This document shows positions 33,078 through 42,081 of a DNA stretch of 64,000 nt, one piece after another. Each line of letters starts with the position of its first letter. Within the stretch, counting starts at the first letter, position 1. Where the stretch lies: positions 1 through 64,000 of the forward strand of contig DATGZN010000004.1 in assembly GCA_035297145.1 (NCBI GenBank). The letters are read 5' to 3'. The notes under the pieces are model-generated. The model ran no database searches and was not told the origin of the DNA. It saw only the letters and a list, made by a program, of their open reading frames with translations. The position numbers were made by a program, and so were the translations under genes. Source of the stretch: QHXW01 sp035297145. GTDB lineage: Bacteria; Acidobacteriota; Terriglobia; Bryobacterales; Bryobacteraceae.

Positions 33078-33938
33078 TTAGCGGCTCAGGTCACGGAGCG
33101 CCGGACCGAGTTCCGGAAATGCAAACCGATAGCCCGCGGATTCCGCGGCTTTGGGGAGCACTCGCTGGCTTGCCAGAAGCACGTCCGCCATCTCGCCCAA
33201 CATGAGCCGCAGCGCCATCGCGGGAACCGGGAAGATGGCCGGCCGGTGCAGCGCATGGCCCAATTCCCGCGTGAAGTCATAGTTGCGTACCGGATTGGGT
33301 GCGGTCGCATTCAACACGCCGCTCACGGGATGGTCGAGGGCGTACCGGATGAGTCCCACGATGTCAGTAATATGCACCCATGACATCCACTGGCTCCCTG
33401 GCCCTAGCTTTCCACCGACGAACGCGCGAAACGGCGGGAGCATCTTCTCAAGCGCCCCACCTTTCCTGCCGAGCGCGATGCCGATGCGCAATTTCACTAC
33501 TCGCACGCCGAGCGAATCCGCCAAGTCGGCCTCAGCCTCCCATGCCCGGCACACATCGGCGAGAAATCCGGTCGCAACGGGCGAGGTTTCGGTCAACACT
33601 TCGTCGCCACGGTCGCCGTAAATTCCAATTGCGGATGCGCAAACCAGCACTTCGGGCCGTTGCGGAAGGGTGGAAAGCGCCGTCACCAGATGGTGTGTCC
33701 CTTTCACCCGGCTGGCGCGAATCTGTTCCCGTGCCTGGCGGGTCCATCGCTGCGCTACCGGTGCACCAGCCAGATGAACCACGGCATCAGCTCCCGTCAG
33801 GCTTTCGGCCGGCGGCTCACCTGCAAAAATGTTCCACGCGGCGCGACTCAACGCGCGCACCGAATGGCGGTCGGCCGCCAGGGATTGCACCAGATAACGC
33901 CCGATGAACCCCGTCGCGCCGGTGACCGTGATGTTCAT
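33078..33938 (-). CDS. TIGR01777-type epimerase (SDR39U1-like)
   Basis: About 286 residues from ATG 33938, which has GGAGGGGCAGGC just upstream. The NAD(P)-binding motif is TGATGFIGRYLV; SAIGIYGDRGDEVLTE and GVLNATAPNPVRNYDF are hallmarks of the family related to cell-division inhibitor SulA-like/epimerase proteins, and the C-terminal third (FPVPAMALRLMLGEMADVLLASQRVLPKAAESAGYRF) is the DUF1731 tail. The substrate of the family is not established. The frame extends upstream to 34022 without support. It stands between two unrelated genes. Confidence 0.9.
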   Translation of the reverse strand: MNITVTGATGFIGRYLVQSLAADRHSVRALSRAAWNIFAGEPPAESLTGADAVVHLAGAPVAQRWTRQAREQIRASRVKGTHHLVTALSTLPQRPEVLVCASAIGIYGDRGDEVLTETSPVATGFLADVCRAWEAEADLADSLGVRVVKLRIGIALGRKGGALEKMLPPFRAFVGGKLGPGSQWMSWVHITDIVGLIRYALDHPVSGVLNATAPNPVRNYDFTRELGHALHRPAIFPVPAMALRLMLGEMADVLLASQRVLPKAAESAGYRFAFPELGPALRDLSR

Positions 33939-34119
33939 GCCTGCCCCTCCAATCGCTCGATCTCCCGATGGCAGTCCGCAGCCCTGGCCCTGCGTCGAGC
34001 GAGATGTAGCACGTTTTGCCAAGAACGCGGCATTCCGGCCACGGCTTGCAAACGCGTACGAATATTAACGATGGTACTAGACTTCGCGTGGGAGCAATGC
34101 AGGTGCGAGCTTGCGCGGA

Positions 34120-35250
34120 TCAGGAAACGGCCACCACCACCAGCGTGGCATCGTCCTGCGCCCTGCCGGCGGTGAAAGTGGAAACGGTCTGTAGGATGCG
34201 ATTCTTGAGTTCGTGCGCTCCGCGGTCGCGCAGCGCCGAGATTAACTGAGCCAGGCGCTCCTCGCCGAACTCGTCTTCGCGTGAATTAGCGGCCTCGGTA
34301 ACTCCATCGGTGAAAAGCACCAGGCGATCGCCGGGCTCGAGCGAAACCGTGGCCTGCTCGTACGCCCATTTCGGGAAGACACCCAGCACGGCGCCACCGG
34401 CATCCAGCCGCACCACTTCCCCGTTCGCCCGCACCAGGATGGGCGCGCAGTGTCCAGCATCTGTATACGTAACCTGGTGTGCATTGCGATCCACGACGCA
34501 ATAGCAGAAGGTGACGAATTTTCCCGGTGTGGTGTTGCGGTGAACACTTTGATTCAGCCGGGCAACCAGCTCCGAGGGCGTCAGCGATTCCGTCGCCAAT
34601 GTGCGAACCGTCGCCTGTACGTTGGACATCAGTAGCGCTGCCGGCACGCCCTTTCCGATTACATCCGCGATGCAGATGCCGAGCTTGCCGTTCCCCAGGT
34701 CGAGCACGTCGAAATAGTCGCCGCCTAAGGTGCGCACCGGCTGTGACGTTGTGGCAATTTCCAACCCCGGAACTTCCGGAATAGTTCGGGGCAGCAGGGC
34801 CTCGCCCACCGCCCGCGCCTCTTCAACTTCTTCGCGTTCACGGCGCAATTCCGTGCGTTTGATCTGGCCCTTCTCGATTTGGCTCTTAAGCGTGTGCAGC
34901 AGCCGGGCGTTCTCCCACGGTTTGAGCACGAAATCGCCCACGCCGCGCTGCATGGCTTCCACGGCCAGTTCCACCGAGCCCCATGCCGTCATCGCCACCA
35001 CCGGCAACGTCTTGTCGATGGCCTGAATGCGCGCCAGCAAATCGAGGCCTTCCTTGCCGGAAGTCGTGTCACGCGTGTAGTTGAGGTCCATCAGCAGGAC
35101 ATCATACGGTCCCGATTTCAGCTTATCGAGCACCCCTGCCGGCGAATTCACGGCTTCAATTTGATAGCCCTCGCTTTTCAACAACAGCCGCAGAGCTTCC
35201 AGCACGTCGGGCTGATCGTCGGCGATAAGCGTTCGCGGCGTGTTGGTCAT
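34120..35250 (-). CDS. Response regulator with SpoIIE-type PP2C phosphatase output
   Basis: 376 residues: a receiver domain (1-125) with LIADDQPD, the phosphoacceptor Asp in LLMDLNYTR (about residue 56), and the Lys of VLKPW; a coiled linker (KGQIKRTELRREREEVEEARAVG); and a PP2C_SIG/SpoIIE domain (about 160-375) with RTLGGDYFDV, IADVIGKGVPAAL and LFTDGVTEAAN, the metal-binding signatures. Such proteins dephosphorylate anti-anti-sigma factors or act in stress signalling, as RsbU does. No partner genes (STAS, anti-sigma kinase) are close. The 181 bp between it and the epimerase gene hold nothing recognised. Confidence 0.92.
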   Translation of the reverse strand: MTNTPRTLIADDQPDVLEALRLLLKSEGYQIEAVNSPAGVLDKLKSGPYDVLLMDLNYTRDTTSGKEGLDLLARIQAIDKTLPVVAMTAWGSVELAVEAMQRGVGDFVLKPWENARLLHTLKSQIEKGQIKRTELRREREEVEEARAVGEALLPRTIPEVPGLEIATTSQPVRTLGGDYFDVLDLGNGKLGICIADVIGKGVPAALLMSNVQATVRTLATESLTPSELVARLNQSVHRNTTPGKFVTFCYCVVDRNAHQVTYTDAGHCAPILVRANGEVVRLDAGGAVLGVFPKWAYEQATVSLEPGDRLVLFTDGVTEAANSREDEFGEERLAQLISALRDRGAHELKNRILQTVSTFTAGRAQDDATLVVVAVS

Positions 35251-35340
35251 GCCGTTAATTACGCACGAGGAGGGCCATCGGTTCTAAAATCGTAAGTCGC
35301 TGAAAAACCGGGCCCGCAACGTAAGGACACCAGGGCGCCA

Positions 35341-35377
35341 CGTCCACTTCCGAGATGGGAATTCCCAGAAGCGGACA
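35341..35377. repeat. 37-bp palindromic element, second copy
   Basis: On the minus strand TGTCCGCT opens and AGTGGACG closes a 37-bp element (arms match at 6 of 8 positions), equal in length to the element at 4287-4323. It has a perfect inner palindrome TGGGAATTCCCA (35356-35367). It lies just after the stop of the orphan permease gene at 35382. Shared length and arms suggest a repeat family. Confidence 0.5.
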
Positions 35378-35381
35378 GCGG

Positions 35382-37784
35382 TCACTGCTCCCGCAACGCC
35401 AGCATCGGATCGATCCGCATGGCTCGACGAGCAGGCAGGTATACCGCTGTCATCGCCACTGTCAGCAGGAAAAGAGCCGCGCCGAGATAAGTCAGGGGGT
35501 CCGCGGCCGTAACCCCGTAAAGCAGCGACTCCATGATGCGTGTCAGCGCGAAGGCGAGAACACATCCCGCGACCAGCCCCGGCGCGACCAACGCGAGACT
35601 CTCTTTGAGCAGCAAACCGACCACTTCACGGTATTGCGCGCCCAGCGCCATGCGCAAGCCCAGTTCCCGGGTTCGTGTGGCGATCGAATACGAGACCACG
35701 CCGGAGATTCCGATCGTTGCGAGCACCAGCGCCAGCAGCGCGAAGCCGCTCACGAGCAGGAGTGCGAAGCGACGTTGCGCGAGCGATCTCCCGACGACTT
35801 CGTCCATCGAGCGCACCTCGCCGACCACCAGTTCGGGATTTGTGGACATCGCCGTCTGCCTTATTGTCGAGGCCAGGCTATTCGCGTCGCCTTTCGTGCG
35901 CGCAACCAGCGTCATGCTCGGCGAAATCGCTACGCCGTAAAATGTCGCTTCAGGCTCGATATCGAGCGCCCAATCGCGCGTATCGCCCACTACGCCTACG
36001 ATCTCGACCGCCGAAGGCTTCGGCGTCATGACGCTTAGCAGAATCTGCTTGCCGACCGGATCCTGGCCGGCGAAGAATCGCCGCGCGATGGCTTCGTTGA
36101 TTAGCACCACCGGCTTATTGCTATCGCTCTCGTTCAAGTAGCGCCCGCTCTTCAGCGGAATACCCATTGCTTGCACATATTCAGCGCTTACCCATCGATT
36201 GAGCGCCACTGGAAAGTGGCCCGGTTCGAATGTCTGCCCTACAATCCCGAAACGCGTGGCAAACCTGCTGTGTTCGGTGCGATCGAGCGCCATGGGCACG
36301 GTGTTCGCCGCCGCGACATCCGTCACGCCAGGCAACGTCCGGAGTTTCGGAAAGAGCGTGGTCCGAAAGAACTGCTCGGCTTTTTGCCAGTCGTACTTGC
36401 TACTCGGCAGGTGGACCTGCATGGCGAGCACGTGATCGGCACGAAAGCCCGGAGCGATATTGAGAAGCGCGGCGAAACTCCTCACCAGCAGACCCGCGCC
36501 GATCAATACCGCCAGTGACAACGCCACTTCCGCCATGACCAGCACGCCGCCAATACGGCCGCGCCGCAGCGCGAACGAAACGCCACCGCTTTGCTTCAGA
36601 GCTTCACCGAGATCGGTGCGTGCGCTGCGAATCGCCAGCGGCAGACCGAAGAGCACTCCACAGAGCGTGGAGACGGCTAGAGCAAACATGAAGACGCCGC
36701 CATCGACGGAAACTTGGGCGAAGCGTGGAATCTCGGCCGCCGCAAGCGATGTCAGCGCCGGCGTCAGGTACAACGCCAGCATGAGACCGAGCGCACCGCC
36801 GAGGACCGCGATGGAGACACTCTCCACAAGAAACAGCCGGATCAACTGGGATCGCTGCGCGCCGACCGCGGCGCGAATCGCTGCCTCCCGTCTTCTCGAC
36901 GCCCCGTGTGCCAGCATAAGGTGGGCAACGTTAACGCACGCAATCAGTAGGATCAAACCCACGGCCGCCCACACGACCAGAAGCGCAGGCCGCACGCGTC
37001 CCGACACCTCATCGGCCAGCGGAACCACCGCTGCACCAACGGTCTTATTGGTGGCGGGATGAGCTTCAGCCAGCCTATGCGCGAGCGCCTGCATGTCGGC
37101 CTCCGCGCTCTCGATGCTGACTCCCGGCCGCAAGTGCGCCACCACTTCGAGCGGATGGAACTGGCGGTTAGTCTGCAACTCCGGCTCGAGCAGCGAGAGG
37201 GGCAACCAAATGTCGGCCCATACCGGAAAGCCGTTGCGCTGCGGCACGATGCCCACCAGCGTAAACGATTCCGTGTCAATACGGATGGGCTTGCCCACAA
37301 TCGAGCGATCCGCCCCGAACTTCCGCCGCCAGAGAGCTTCACTCATGAGCGCCACGTGTTCGCGCCCTCTCTCCTCTGACGGCGAAATGCCGCGACCAAC
37401 GATAGGCGTAACGCCCATCATCGGCAGCAGATTCGCTGACATCATGGTCCCCTGAATCTGCTCCGGCTCCCCATAACCGATGAGCGAGATCTTGTTCATG
37501 GCTTGGAGCGTGTAGGCGGCCATCTGGTCGAAGCTATGGTTCCTCGCGCGCCACACATCAAAATCCGGCGTCGTGAGCTGCAATTGCGGTATGGCGGGAT
37601 GCGTCTGCCACAGCATCACCAGGCGCTCCGGTTCACGGAAAGGCAACGGCTGCAGCAGCACGCCGCGCACCACGCTGAAGACCGCGGTGTTGGCGCCCAC
37701 ACCGAGCGCAATCGTGAGTAAGGCAGCCAGAGCGAACGCGCGGTTGCGCCGCAAAGTGCGGAGGGCACATCGGAGATCGTGCAT
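35382..37784 (-). CDS. Orphan MacB/FtsX-type permease (ADOP family), third copy
   Basis: An 800-residue protein with the same double arrangement as the copy at 4416-6821: a start MHDLRCALRTLRRNRAFALAALLTIALGVGANTAVFSVVRG, MacB_PCD, FtsX block with VNVAHLMLAHGASRRREAAIRAAVGA, a second PCD, and a second FtsX block ending RAMRIDPMLALREQ. It lacks the PadR-linked prefix. No ABC ATPase is beside it, and the next gene, on the other strand, begins 95 bp away. Substrate unknown. Confidence 0.92.
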   Translation of the reverse strand: MHDLRCALRTLRRNRAFALAALLTIALGVGANTAVFSVVRGVLLQPLPFREPERLVMLWQTHPAIPQLQLTTPDFDVWRARNHSFDQMAAYTLQAMNKISLIGYGEPEQIQGTMMSANLLPMMGVTPIVGRGISPSEERGREHVALMSEALWRRKFGADRSIVGKPIRIDTESFTLVGIVPQRNGFPVWADIWLPLSLLEPELQTNRQFHPLEVVAHLRPGVSIESAEADMQALAHRLAEAHPATNKTVGAAVVPLADEVSGRVRPALLVVWAAVGLILLIACVNVAHLMLAHGASRRREAAIRAAVGAQRSQLIRLFLVESVSIAVLGGALGLMLALYLTPALTSLAAAEIPRFAQVSVDGGVFMFALAVSTLCGVLFGLPLAIRSARTDLGEALKQSGGVSFALRRGRIGGVLVMAEVALSLAVLIGAGLLVRSFAALLNIAPGFRADHVLAMQVHLPSSKYDWQKAEQFFRTTLFPKLRTLPGVTDVAAANTVPMALDRTEHSRFATRFGIVGQTFEPGHFPVALNRWVSAEYVQAMGIPLKSGRYLNESDSNKPVVLINEAIARRFFAGQDPVGKQILLSVMTPKPSAVEIVGVVGDTRDWALDIEPEATFYGVAISPSMTLVARTKGDANSLASTIRQTAMSTNPELVVGEVRSMDEVVGRSLAQRRFALLLVSGFALLALVLATIGISGVVSYSIATRTRELGLRMALGAQYREVVGLLLKESLALVAPGLVAGCVLAFALTRIMESLLYGVTAADPLTYLGAALFLLTVAMTAVYLPARRAMRIDPMLALREQ

Positions 37785-37879
37785 CCTCCGAGTGTACGCG
37801 ATCGGGCTTCGCAGTATGCGGCGCTGACAAGCCGGTCAGACTGGCCGGGTGGTGCGTCGGGCGGTGTTATGCTCAACCT

Positions 37880-39166
37880 ATGCCGGCTCTATCGAGGATC
37901 GTCCAACCTCGGCATTACGAAGCATTCCACTGCACCGGAGCCGATTGCGAAGACACCTGCTGTGACGGCTGGGCCATCACCGTCGACCGCGTTACTTACG
38001 ATAAGTATCAGCAATGCAGTGATCCTGAGCTTGGATCCTTATCGAACGGGCTGGTTACGATCAAATCCAGCGATGCCAGTGACGATGAATACGCAACCAT
38101 CAAGCTCACCGAAACTCACTGTCCATTTCTCTCCGAGGGACTTTGCTCTGTTCAAAAGAAGCTCGGAGAAGACTACTTGTCTGACATCTGCGCAATATAC
38201 CCGCGAATGATGAATCAAGTTGGCGATGTCCTGGAGCGAACCTTAGACCTATCCTGTCCCGAGGCAGCGCGAGTCGTGCTTTCAGATCCACATCCAATGG
38301 AATTACTCGAGACTGCGGACCAAATCGGCAGCTTTCGTATGGGCACTTTTCGAGCGCCCGGGGTGCCCAACGCCAGCTACGATGGCAGGGCATACCCACA
38401 TTTTCTCGACATCAGAAGTCTGATTGTGGCGATCCTGCGAGAGCGCACGTATCCTCTGTGGAAGCGCCTGGTCATCATCGGCCATCTCTGTGACAAGTTG
38501 AGTGAAATGGCAGTCATGAATAATGATCAGGATGTTCCTGCTTTGATTCAAGGCTATTTATATGCCATCAAGAACGGCTCATTCGATGACTTACTAAGTA
38601 AGTGCAAGGTCCAGCCCAGTGCTCAGCTTGTGACTGTTCTGGAAATGATCGTCAAGCGTATCAGCTCCGACTTCACTGGCCGTCGTTTTCTTGACTGTTA
38701 TCAGGATTTCATGCACGGGCTGCAATGGACACCTGAGTCTGACCTGAAGGATATTACGCGGCGCTACGCCGATGCCTATGCGAAGTATTATGTTCCGTTT
38801 TTTGATCAAAACCAATACGTAATGGAACGGTACTGCGTAGCTTATGTATACAAGAACCTCTTCCCACTTGGCCGCTTGGAGGCGAATCGTAAGTGCGGGC
38901 TTCACGGCGCCGACAATTCCATCTCCCTTCATTGCATGTTGATGATGGCGTACTATGCAATTATCCGGACAGTATTAATTGGCATGGCGGGCCTTCATCA
39001 GTCGGCATTTGGGATGGATCATGTGATCAAGGCCATCCAATCGAGCACCAAGGCGTTCCAGCACAGCTCCTCTTACCCGGCAAGCGCCATCCAGATTTTG
39101 ACTCGGAACGGCCTGAAAAATGGCGCCTCCATGGCCGTGCTGATTCAGGATTTGAATGCCGTCTGA
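37880..39166 (+). CDS. FliB-like lysine-N-methylase family protein
   Basis: The 428-residue product opens with a cysteine cluster (FHCTGADCEDTCCDGWAITVD) and a second (CPFLSEGLCSVQKKLGEDYLSDICAIYPR), the hallmark of the flagellin lysine-N-methylase (FliB) family, which is thought to be an Fe-S radical-type enzyme. The C-terminal half is helical without further motifs. No flagellar gene is in the window, so the substrate need not be flagellin. Base composition is visibly lower in GC than the neighbours (many AT-rich codons such as TAT, AAT, GAT), which suggests a transferred gene. The ATG at 37880 is the first in a frame that runs back into the permease leader. Confidence 0.8.
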   Translation: MPALSRIVQPRHYEAFHCTGADCEDTCCDGWAITVDRVTYDKYQQCSDPELGSLSNGLVTIKSSDASDDEYATIKLTETHCPFLSEGLCSVQKKLGEDYLSDICAIYPRMMNQVGDVLERTLDLSCPEAARVVLSDPHPMELLETADQIGSFRMGTFRAPGVPNASYDGRAYPHFLDIRSLIVAILRERTYPLWKRLVIIGHLCDKLSEMAVMNNDQDVPALIQGYLYAIKNGSFDDLLSKCKVQPSAQLVTVLEMIVKRISSDFTGRRFLDCYQDFMHGLQWTPESDLKDITRRYADAYAKYYVPFFDQNQYVMERYCVAYVYKNLFPLGRLEANRKCGLHGADNSISLHCMLMMAYYAIIRTVLIGMAGLHQSAFGMDHVIKAIQSSTKAFQHSSSYPASAIQILTRNGLKNGASMAVLIQDLNAV

Positions 39167-39244
39167 TACAACACACGCCGATGCCACCGGCTGGCCGCCG
39201 CTTTTTACATTCGTGCTCCGCGCAGCGTGATATCATTTGCCTCC

Positions 39245-40981
39245 ATGACAGGAGGCTGGAAACGATGGTGGGCCGGGTGCGCCGCCACAGTGTTCTTTGC
39301 CATGAGCGCTAAGGCGCAGGACCGGACGCAGGCGCGGTCGATGGTGATTTCGCGACACGGAATTGTCGCCACCAGCCAGACGCTGGCATCTCAGGCCGGC
39401 GCGCAGATTCTGGCTCGCGGTGGATCGGCTATGGACGCGGCGCTTGCCGCCAACGCGGTGCTGGGCGTCGTGGAGCCAAATAGTGACGGCATCGGCGGCG
39501 ATCTGTTCGCGATGTATTGGGACGCGAAGACCGGCAAGCTGACCGGGATCAACGCCAGCGGTTGGGCACCCAAGGCACTAAACATCGAATATCTGCGCGC
39601 CAAGGGCATTAGCACCATGCCGCAGGAGGGCATTCAATCGGTGACGGTGCCGGGCTGCGTGGACGGCTGGGAGAAGTTGCACGCTAAGTTTGGCAAGGTA
39701 CCGTGGCGCGACCTCCTGCAGCCCGCGATTTACTACGCCGAGAATGGATTTCCAGTGACGGAGATGATCGCGGGCGCCTGGGAGCGCGCCACCACGACGC
39801 TCGAGATGGACGACAACGGCCGCCGCATCTTCATGCCTGATGGCCGCGCGCCGGCAGTGGGCCAGGTGTTTCACAACCCGGAACTCGGACAGGCGCTGGA
39901 GCTGATTGCCAGCGGAGGAGCCACGGCGTTCTATCGCGGCCCGATCGCCAAGGCCATTCTGCGCACCTCGGACAAACGCGGCGGCGCCATGGCGGCGGCT
40001 GACCTGAGCGAGTTCTCATCCGAATGGGTGGAACCGATCTCGACGGACTATCGCGGATGGAAAGTCTACGAGTTGCCGCCCAACGGGCAGGGGATGGCGA
40101 CGCTCGAAATGCTGAACATGATGGAGCGGTTTCCACTGGGCTCCTATGGACCGCTCAGTGCTGACGCATTTCACCTCAAGATGGAAGCGCAAAAGCTGGC
40201 ATACGCGGATTTGCAGCGCTATCTTGCCGATCCGCGCTATGCCCAAGTCCCTGTAGCGGGCATCGTGTCTAAGAGGTATGCGGAGGAGCGCGCACGGATG
40301 ATCGACTCCGCCCGTGCGCAGTGCGCGCCGGCGCCAGGCCAGCCGAAACAATATGCGGGCGACACAATCTATCTGGCCGCGGTGGATCGCGAGGGCAACA
40401 TCGCGTCGCTGATCCAGAGCGTCTATCTTTCGTTCGGCTCGGGTGTGGTGGTCGAAGGATATGGCTTTCATTTGCAGAACCGCGGCGGGCTTTTCGAGAT
40501 GGATCCTCAGCACCCCAACGCGCTGGTGGGGCGGAAACGTCCGTTTCACACCATCATTCCAGCGTTTATGGAGAAGGGTCCGGTGCACATCGGGTTCGGC
40601 ATCATGGGCGGATTGAATCAGGCCCAGGCGCATGCGCAGTTTGTGTCCTACATGGTGGATCACGAAATGAACATTCAGGCGGCGCTCGAAGCTCCCCGGT
40701 TCACCAAGCTGAACTTCGGCGGCTGCGACGTCATGATCGAAGCGCGAGTGCCGGCGGAAGTGCGCTCCGAGCTGACAAACCGCGGCCACAAGCTGGATGT
40801 GCAAGGAGATTTTTCGAGCTGGATGGGTGGCGGGCAAGTGGTGGTGCATGACTCGGCGACGGCTGTGAATTACGGCGCGTCATCGCCACGAAAGGACGGA
40901 GCGGCAGTGCCGGAAGCGCCGGACTACTTCGGGGACCTGAAGGCAAAAGGCAAAGGGCAAAAGGCAAAAGGGAAAACTTGA
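39245..40981 (+). CDS. ggt: Gamma-glutamyltransferase, exported
   Basis: A glutathione-cleaving Ntn-hydrolase, made as one chain that cuts itself at a threonine. The product starts with a signal peptide (GGWKRWWAGCAATVFFAMSAKAQ). The N-terminal part has GGSAMDAALAANAVLGVVEP and DGIGGDLF. The catalytic Thr is expected in GDTIYLAAVDREGN, equivalent to TTHYS of E. coli, with D-T-I-Y rather than T-T-H-Y, so a related acylase activity is possible. MGGLNQAQAHAQ is the second-subunit glycine stretch. The tail is unusual: LKAKGKGQKAKGKT, encoded by a purine-rich tandem array at about 40940-40978. Confidence 0.88.
   Translation: MTGGWKRWWAGCAATVFFAMSAKAQDRTQARSMVISRHGIVATSQTLASQAGAQILARGGSAMDAALAANAVLGVVEPNSDGIGGDLFAMYWDAKTGKLTGINASGWAPKALNIEYLRAKGISTMPQEGIQSVTVPGCVDGWEKLHAKFGKVPWRDLLQPAIYYAENGFPVTEMIAGAWERATTTLEMDDNGRRIFMPDGRAPAVGQVFHNPELGQALELIASGGATAFYRGPIAKAILRTSDKRGGAMAAADLSEFSSEWVEPISTDYRGWKVYELPPNGQGMATLEMLNMMERFPLGSYGPLSADAFHLKMEAQKLAYADLQRYLADPRYAQVPVAGIVSKRYAEERARMIDSARAQCAPAPGQPKQYAGDTIYLAAVDREGNIASLIQSVYLSFGSGVVVEGYGFHLQNRGGLFEMDPQHPNALVGRKRPFHTIIPAFMEKGPVHIGFGIMGGLNQAQAHAQFVSYMVDHEMNIQAALEAPRFTKLNFGGCDVMIEARVPAEVRSELTNRGHKLDVQGDFSSWMGGGQVVVHDSATAVNYGASSPRKDGAAVPEAPDYFGDLKAKGKGQKAKGKT
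40940..40978 (+). repeat. Purine tandem repeat at the end of the ggt gene
   Basis: Short units of the form AAGGCAAAAGGCAAAGGGC repeat several times within the last codons of the ggt gene, encoding the lysine/glycine-rich end. The array may be a slippage site; it adds about ten basic residues beyond the normal end of the enzyme. Confidence 0.5.
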
Positions 40982-41058
40982 AGCGCTCCTGCTAACCTAA
41001 TTGCGTACGATCGCCTGGCGCCGTTTGCAAGGCAGCGGACGATCGTCGCGGAGGTACC

Positions 41059-42081
41059 GTGGGGGTTGGGATCACCACCAAAGAACTGCGCAAAGTGTAC
41101 ACATCACCGCCTCCGATGGCTGCCGGTGTGGCGGGGTTCGGCATGATGGGGATGCGCGGAACCGGCTCAAAAAACAAGAAAGCGTTTGAGATTGTAGCGC
41201 TCGATGGGATCTCGCTCGCCATCCAGCCGGGCGAAATCTTTGGCTTGCTGGGCCCGAACGGGGCGGGGAAGTCCACGACCATCGGAATTCTGACCACGCG
41301 CGTGCGGCCCACAAGCGGCGAGGCGCGCATCGGGGAGTATGACGTTTGGCGCCAGCAGGTAGAGGCCAAGTGGCTGATCGGCGTGGTGCAGCAAAGGCCG
41401 AACCTGGATTTTTCGCTCACAGCCCGCGAGATTCTGATGTTTCATGGAGCCTATTACGGCATCGGATCCGCTGAGCGTGCGCGCCGGGCCGCCGCATTAC
41501 TCGAGCGGTTCCAGCTCACCACTCGCGCCGATGAGATGGTGCGCAGCTACTCGGGCGGCATGATGCAGCGGCTTTCCATCGCGCGGGCCATGGTGCACGA
41601 ACCCGAAGTGTTGTTCCTGGACGAACCCAGCACGGGACTCGATCCGCAAACCAAGCTGCTGCTCTGGGAGATCATCCGCGAGTACAACGCGCGCGGCAAA
41701 ACGATCCTGTTGACCACGCACAACATGGACGAAGCTGACGAACTCTGCCACCGCATTGCCATCGTGGATCACGGGCGCATCATCGCCGAGGGGACGCCGG
41801 CTGAGCTGAAGGCGTCCATTCCCGGAGGCTACCTGGTGCGGTTAAATGTGGGCCGAGGGTCCCCGGAACTGATCGAGCGGCTGCAACGGTTGCCGGGAGT
41901 GACGGAAGTTCGCGCGGACGGCAACGCGGTGGATCTCTACGCCGATCAAGGCGGTGCGCTCATCGGCGCGATAGTGAGTGTGGTGGGGGAATCGGGCACG
42001 GAACTGTGCGACGTTCACATTTCGGAGCCAAGCCTGGAGAATCTGTTTCTGCACCATACCGGGAGGAGCCTGCGGCAATGA
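41059..42081 (+). CDS. ABC transporter ATP-binding protein (DrrA-like exporter)
   Basis: The 340-residue ATPase has Walker A GPNGAGKSTT, signature YSGGMMQRLSIARA, Walker B VLFLDEPSTGLD and the switch His in LLTTHNMDEADEL. The C-terminal 90 residues match the daunorubicin-resistance DrrA tail. A Gly/Met-rich insert (MAAGVAGFGMMGMRG) sits between the first strand and the A-loop region, an unusual feature. Start is GTG 41059, with GGAGGTACC directly upstream. The stop overlaps the permease start (ATGA), so the pair is a two-gene exporter. Substrate unknown. Confidence 0.92.
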   Translation: MGVGITTKELRKVYTSPPPMAAGVAGFGMMGMRGTGSKNKKAFEIVALDGISLAIQPGEIFGLLGPNGAGKSTTIGILTTRVRPTSGEARIGEYDVWRQQVEAKWLIGVVQQRPNLDFSLTAREILMFHGAYYGIGSAERARRAAALLERFQLTTRADEMVRSYSGGMMQRLSIARAMVHEPEVLFLDEPSTGLDPQTKLLLWEIIREYNARGKTILLTTHNMDEADELCHRIAIVDHGRIIAEGTPAELKASIPGGYLVRLNVGRGSPELIERLQRLPGVTEVRADGNAVDLYADQGGALIGAIVSVVGESGTELCDVHISEPSLENLFLHHTGRSLRQ

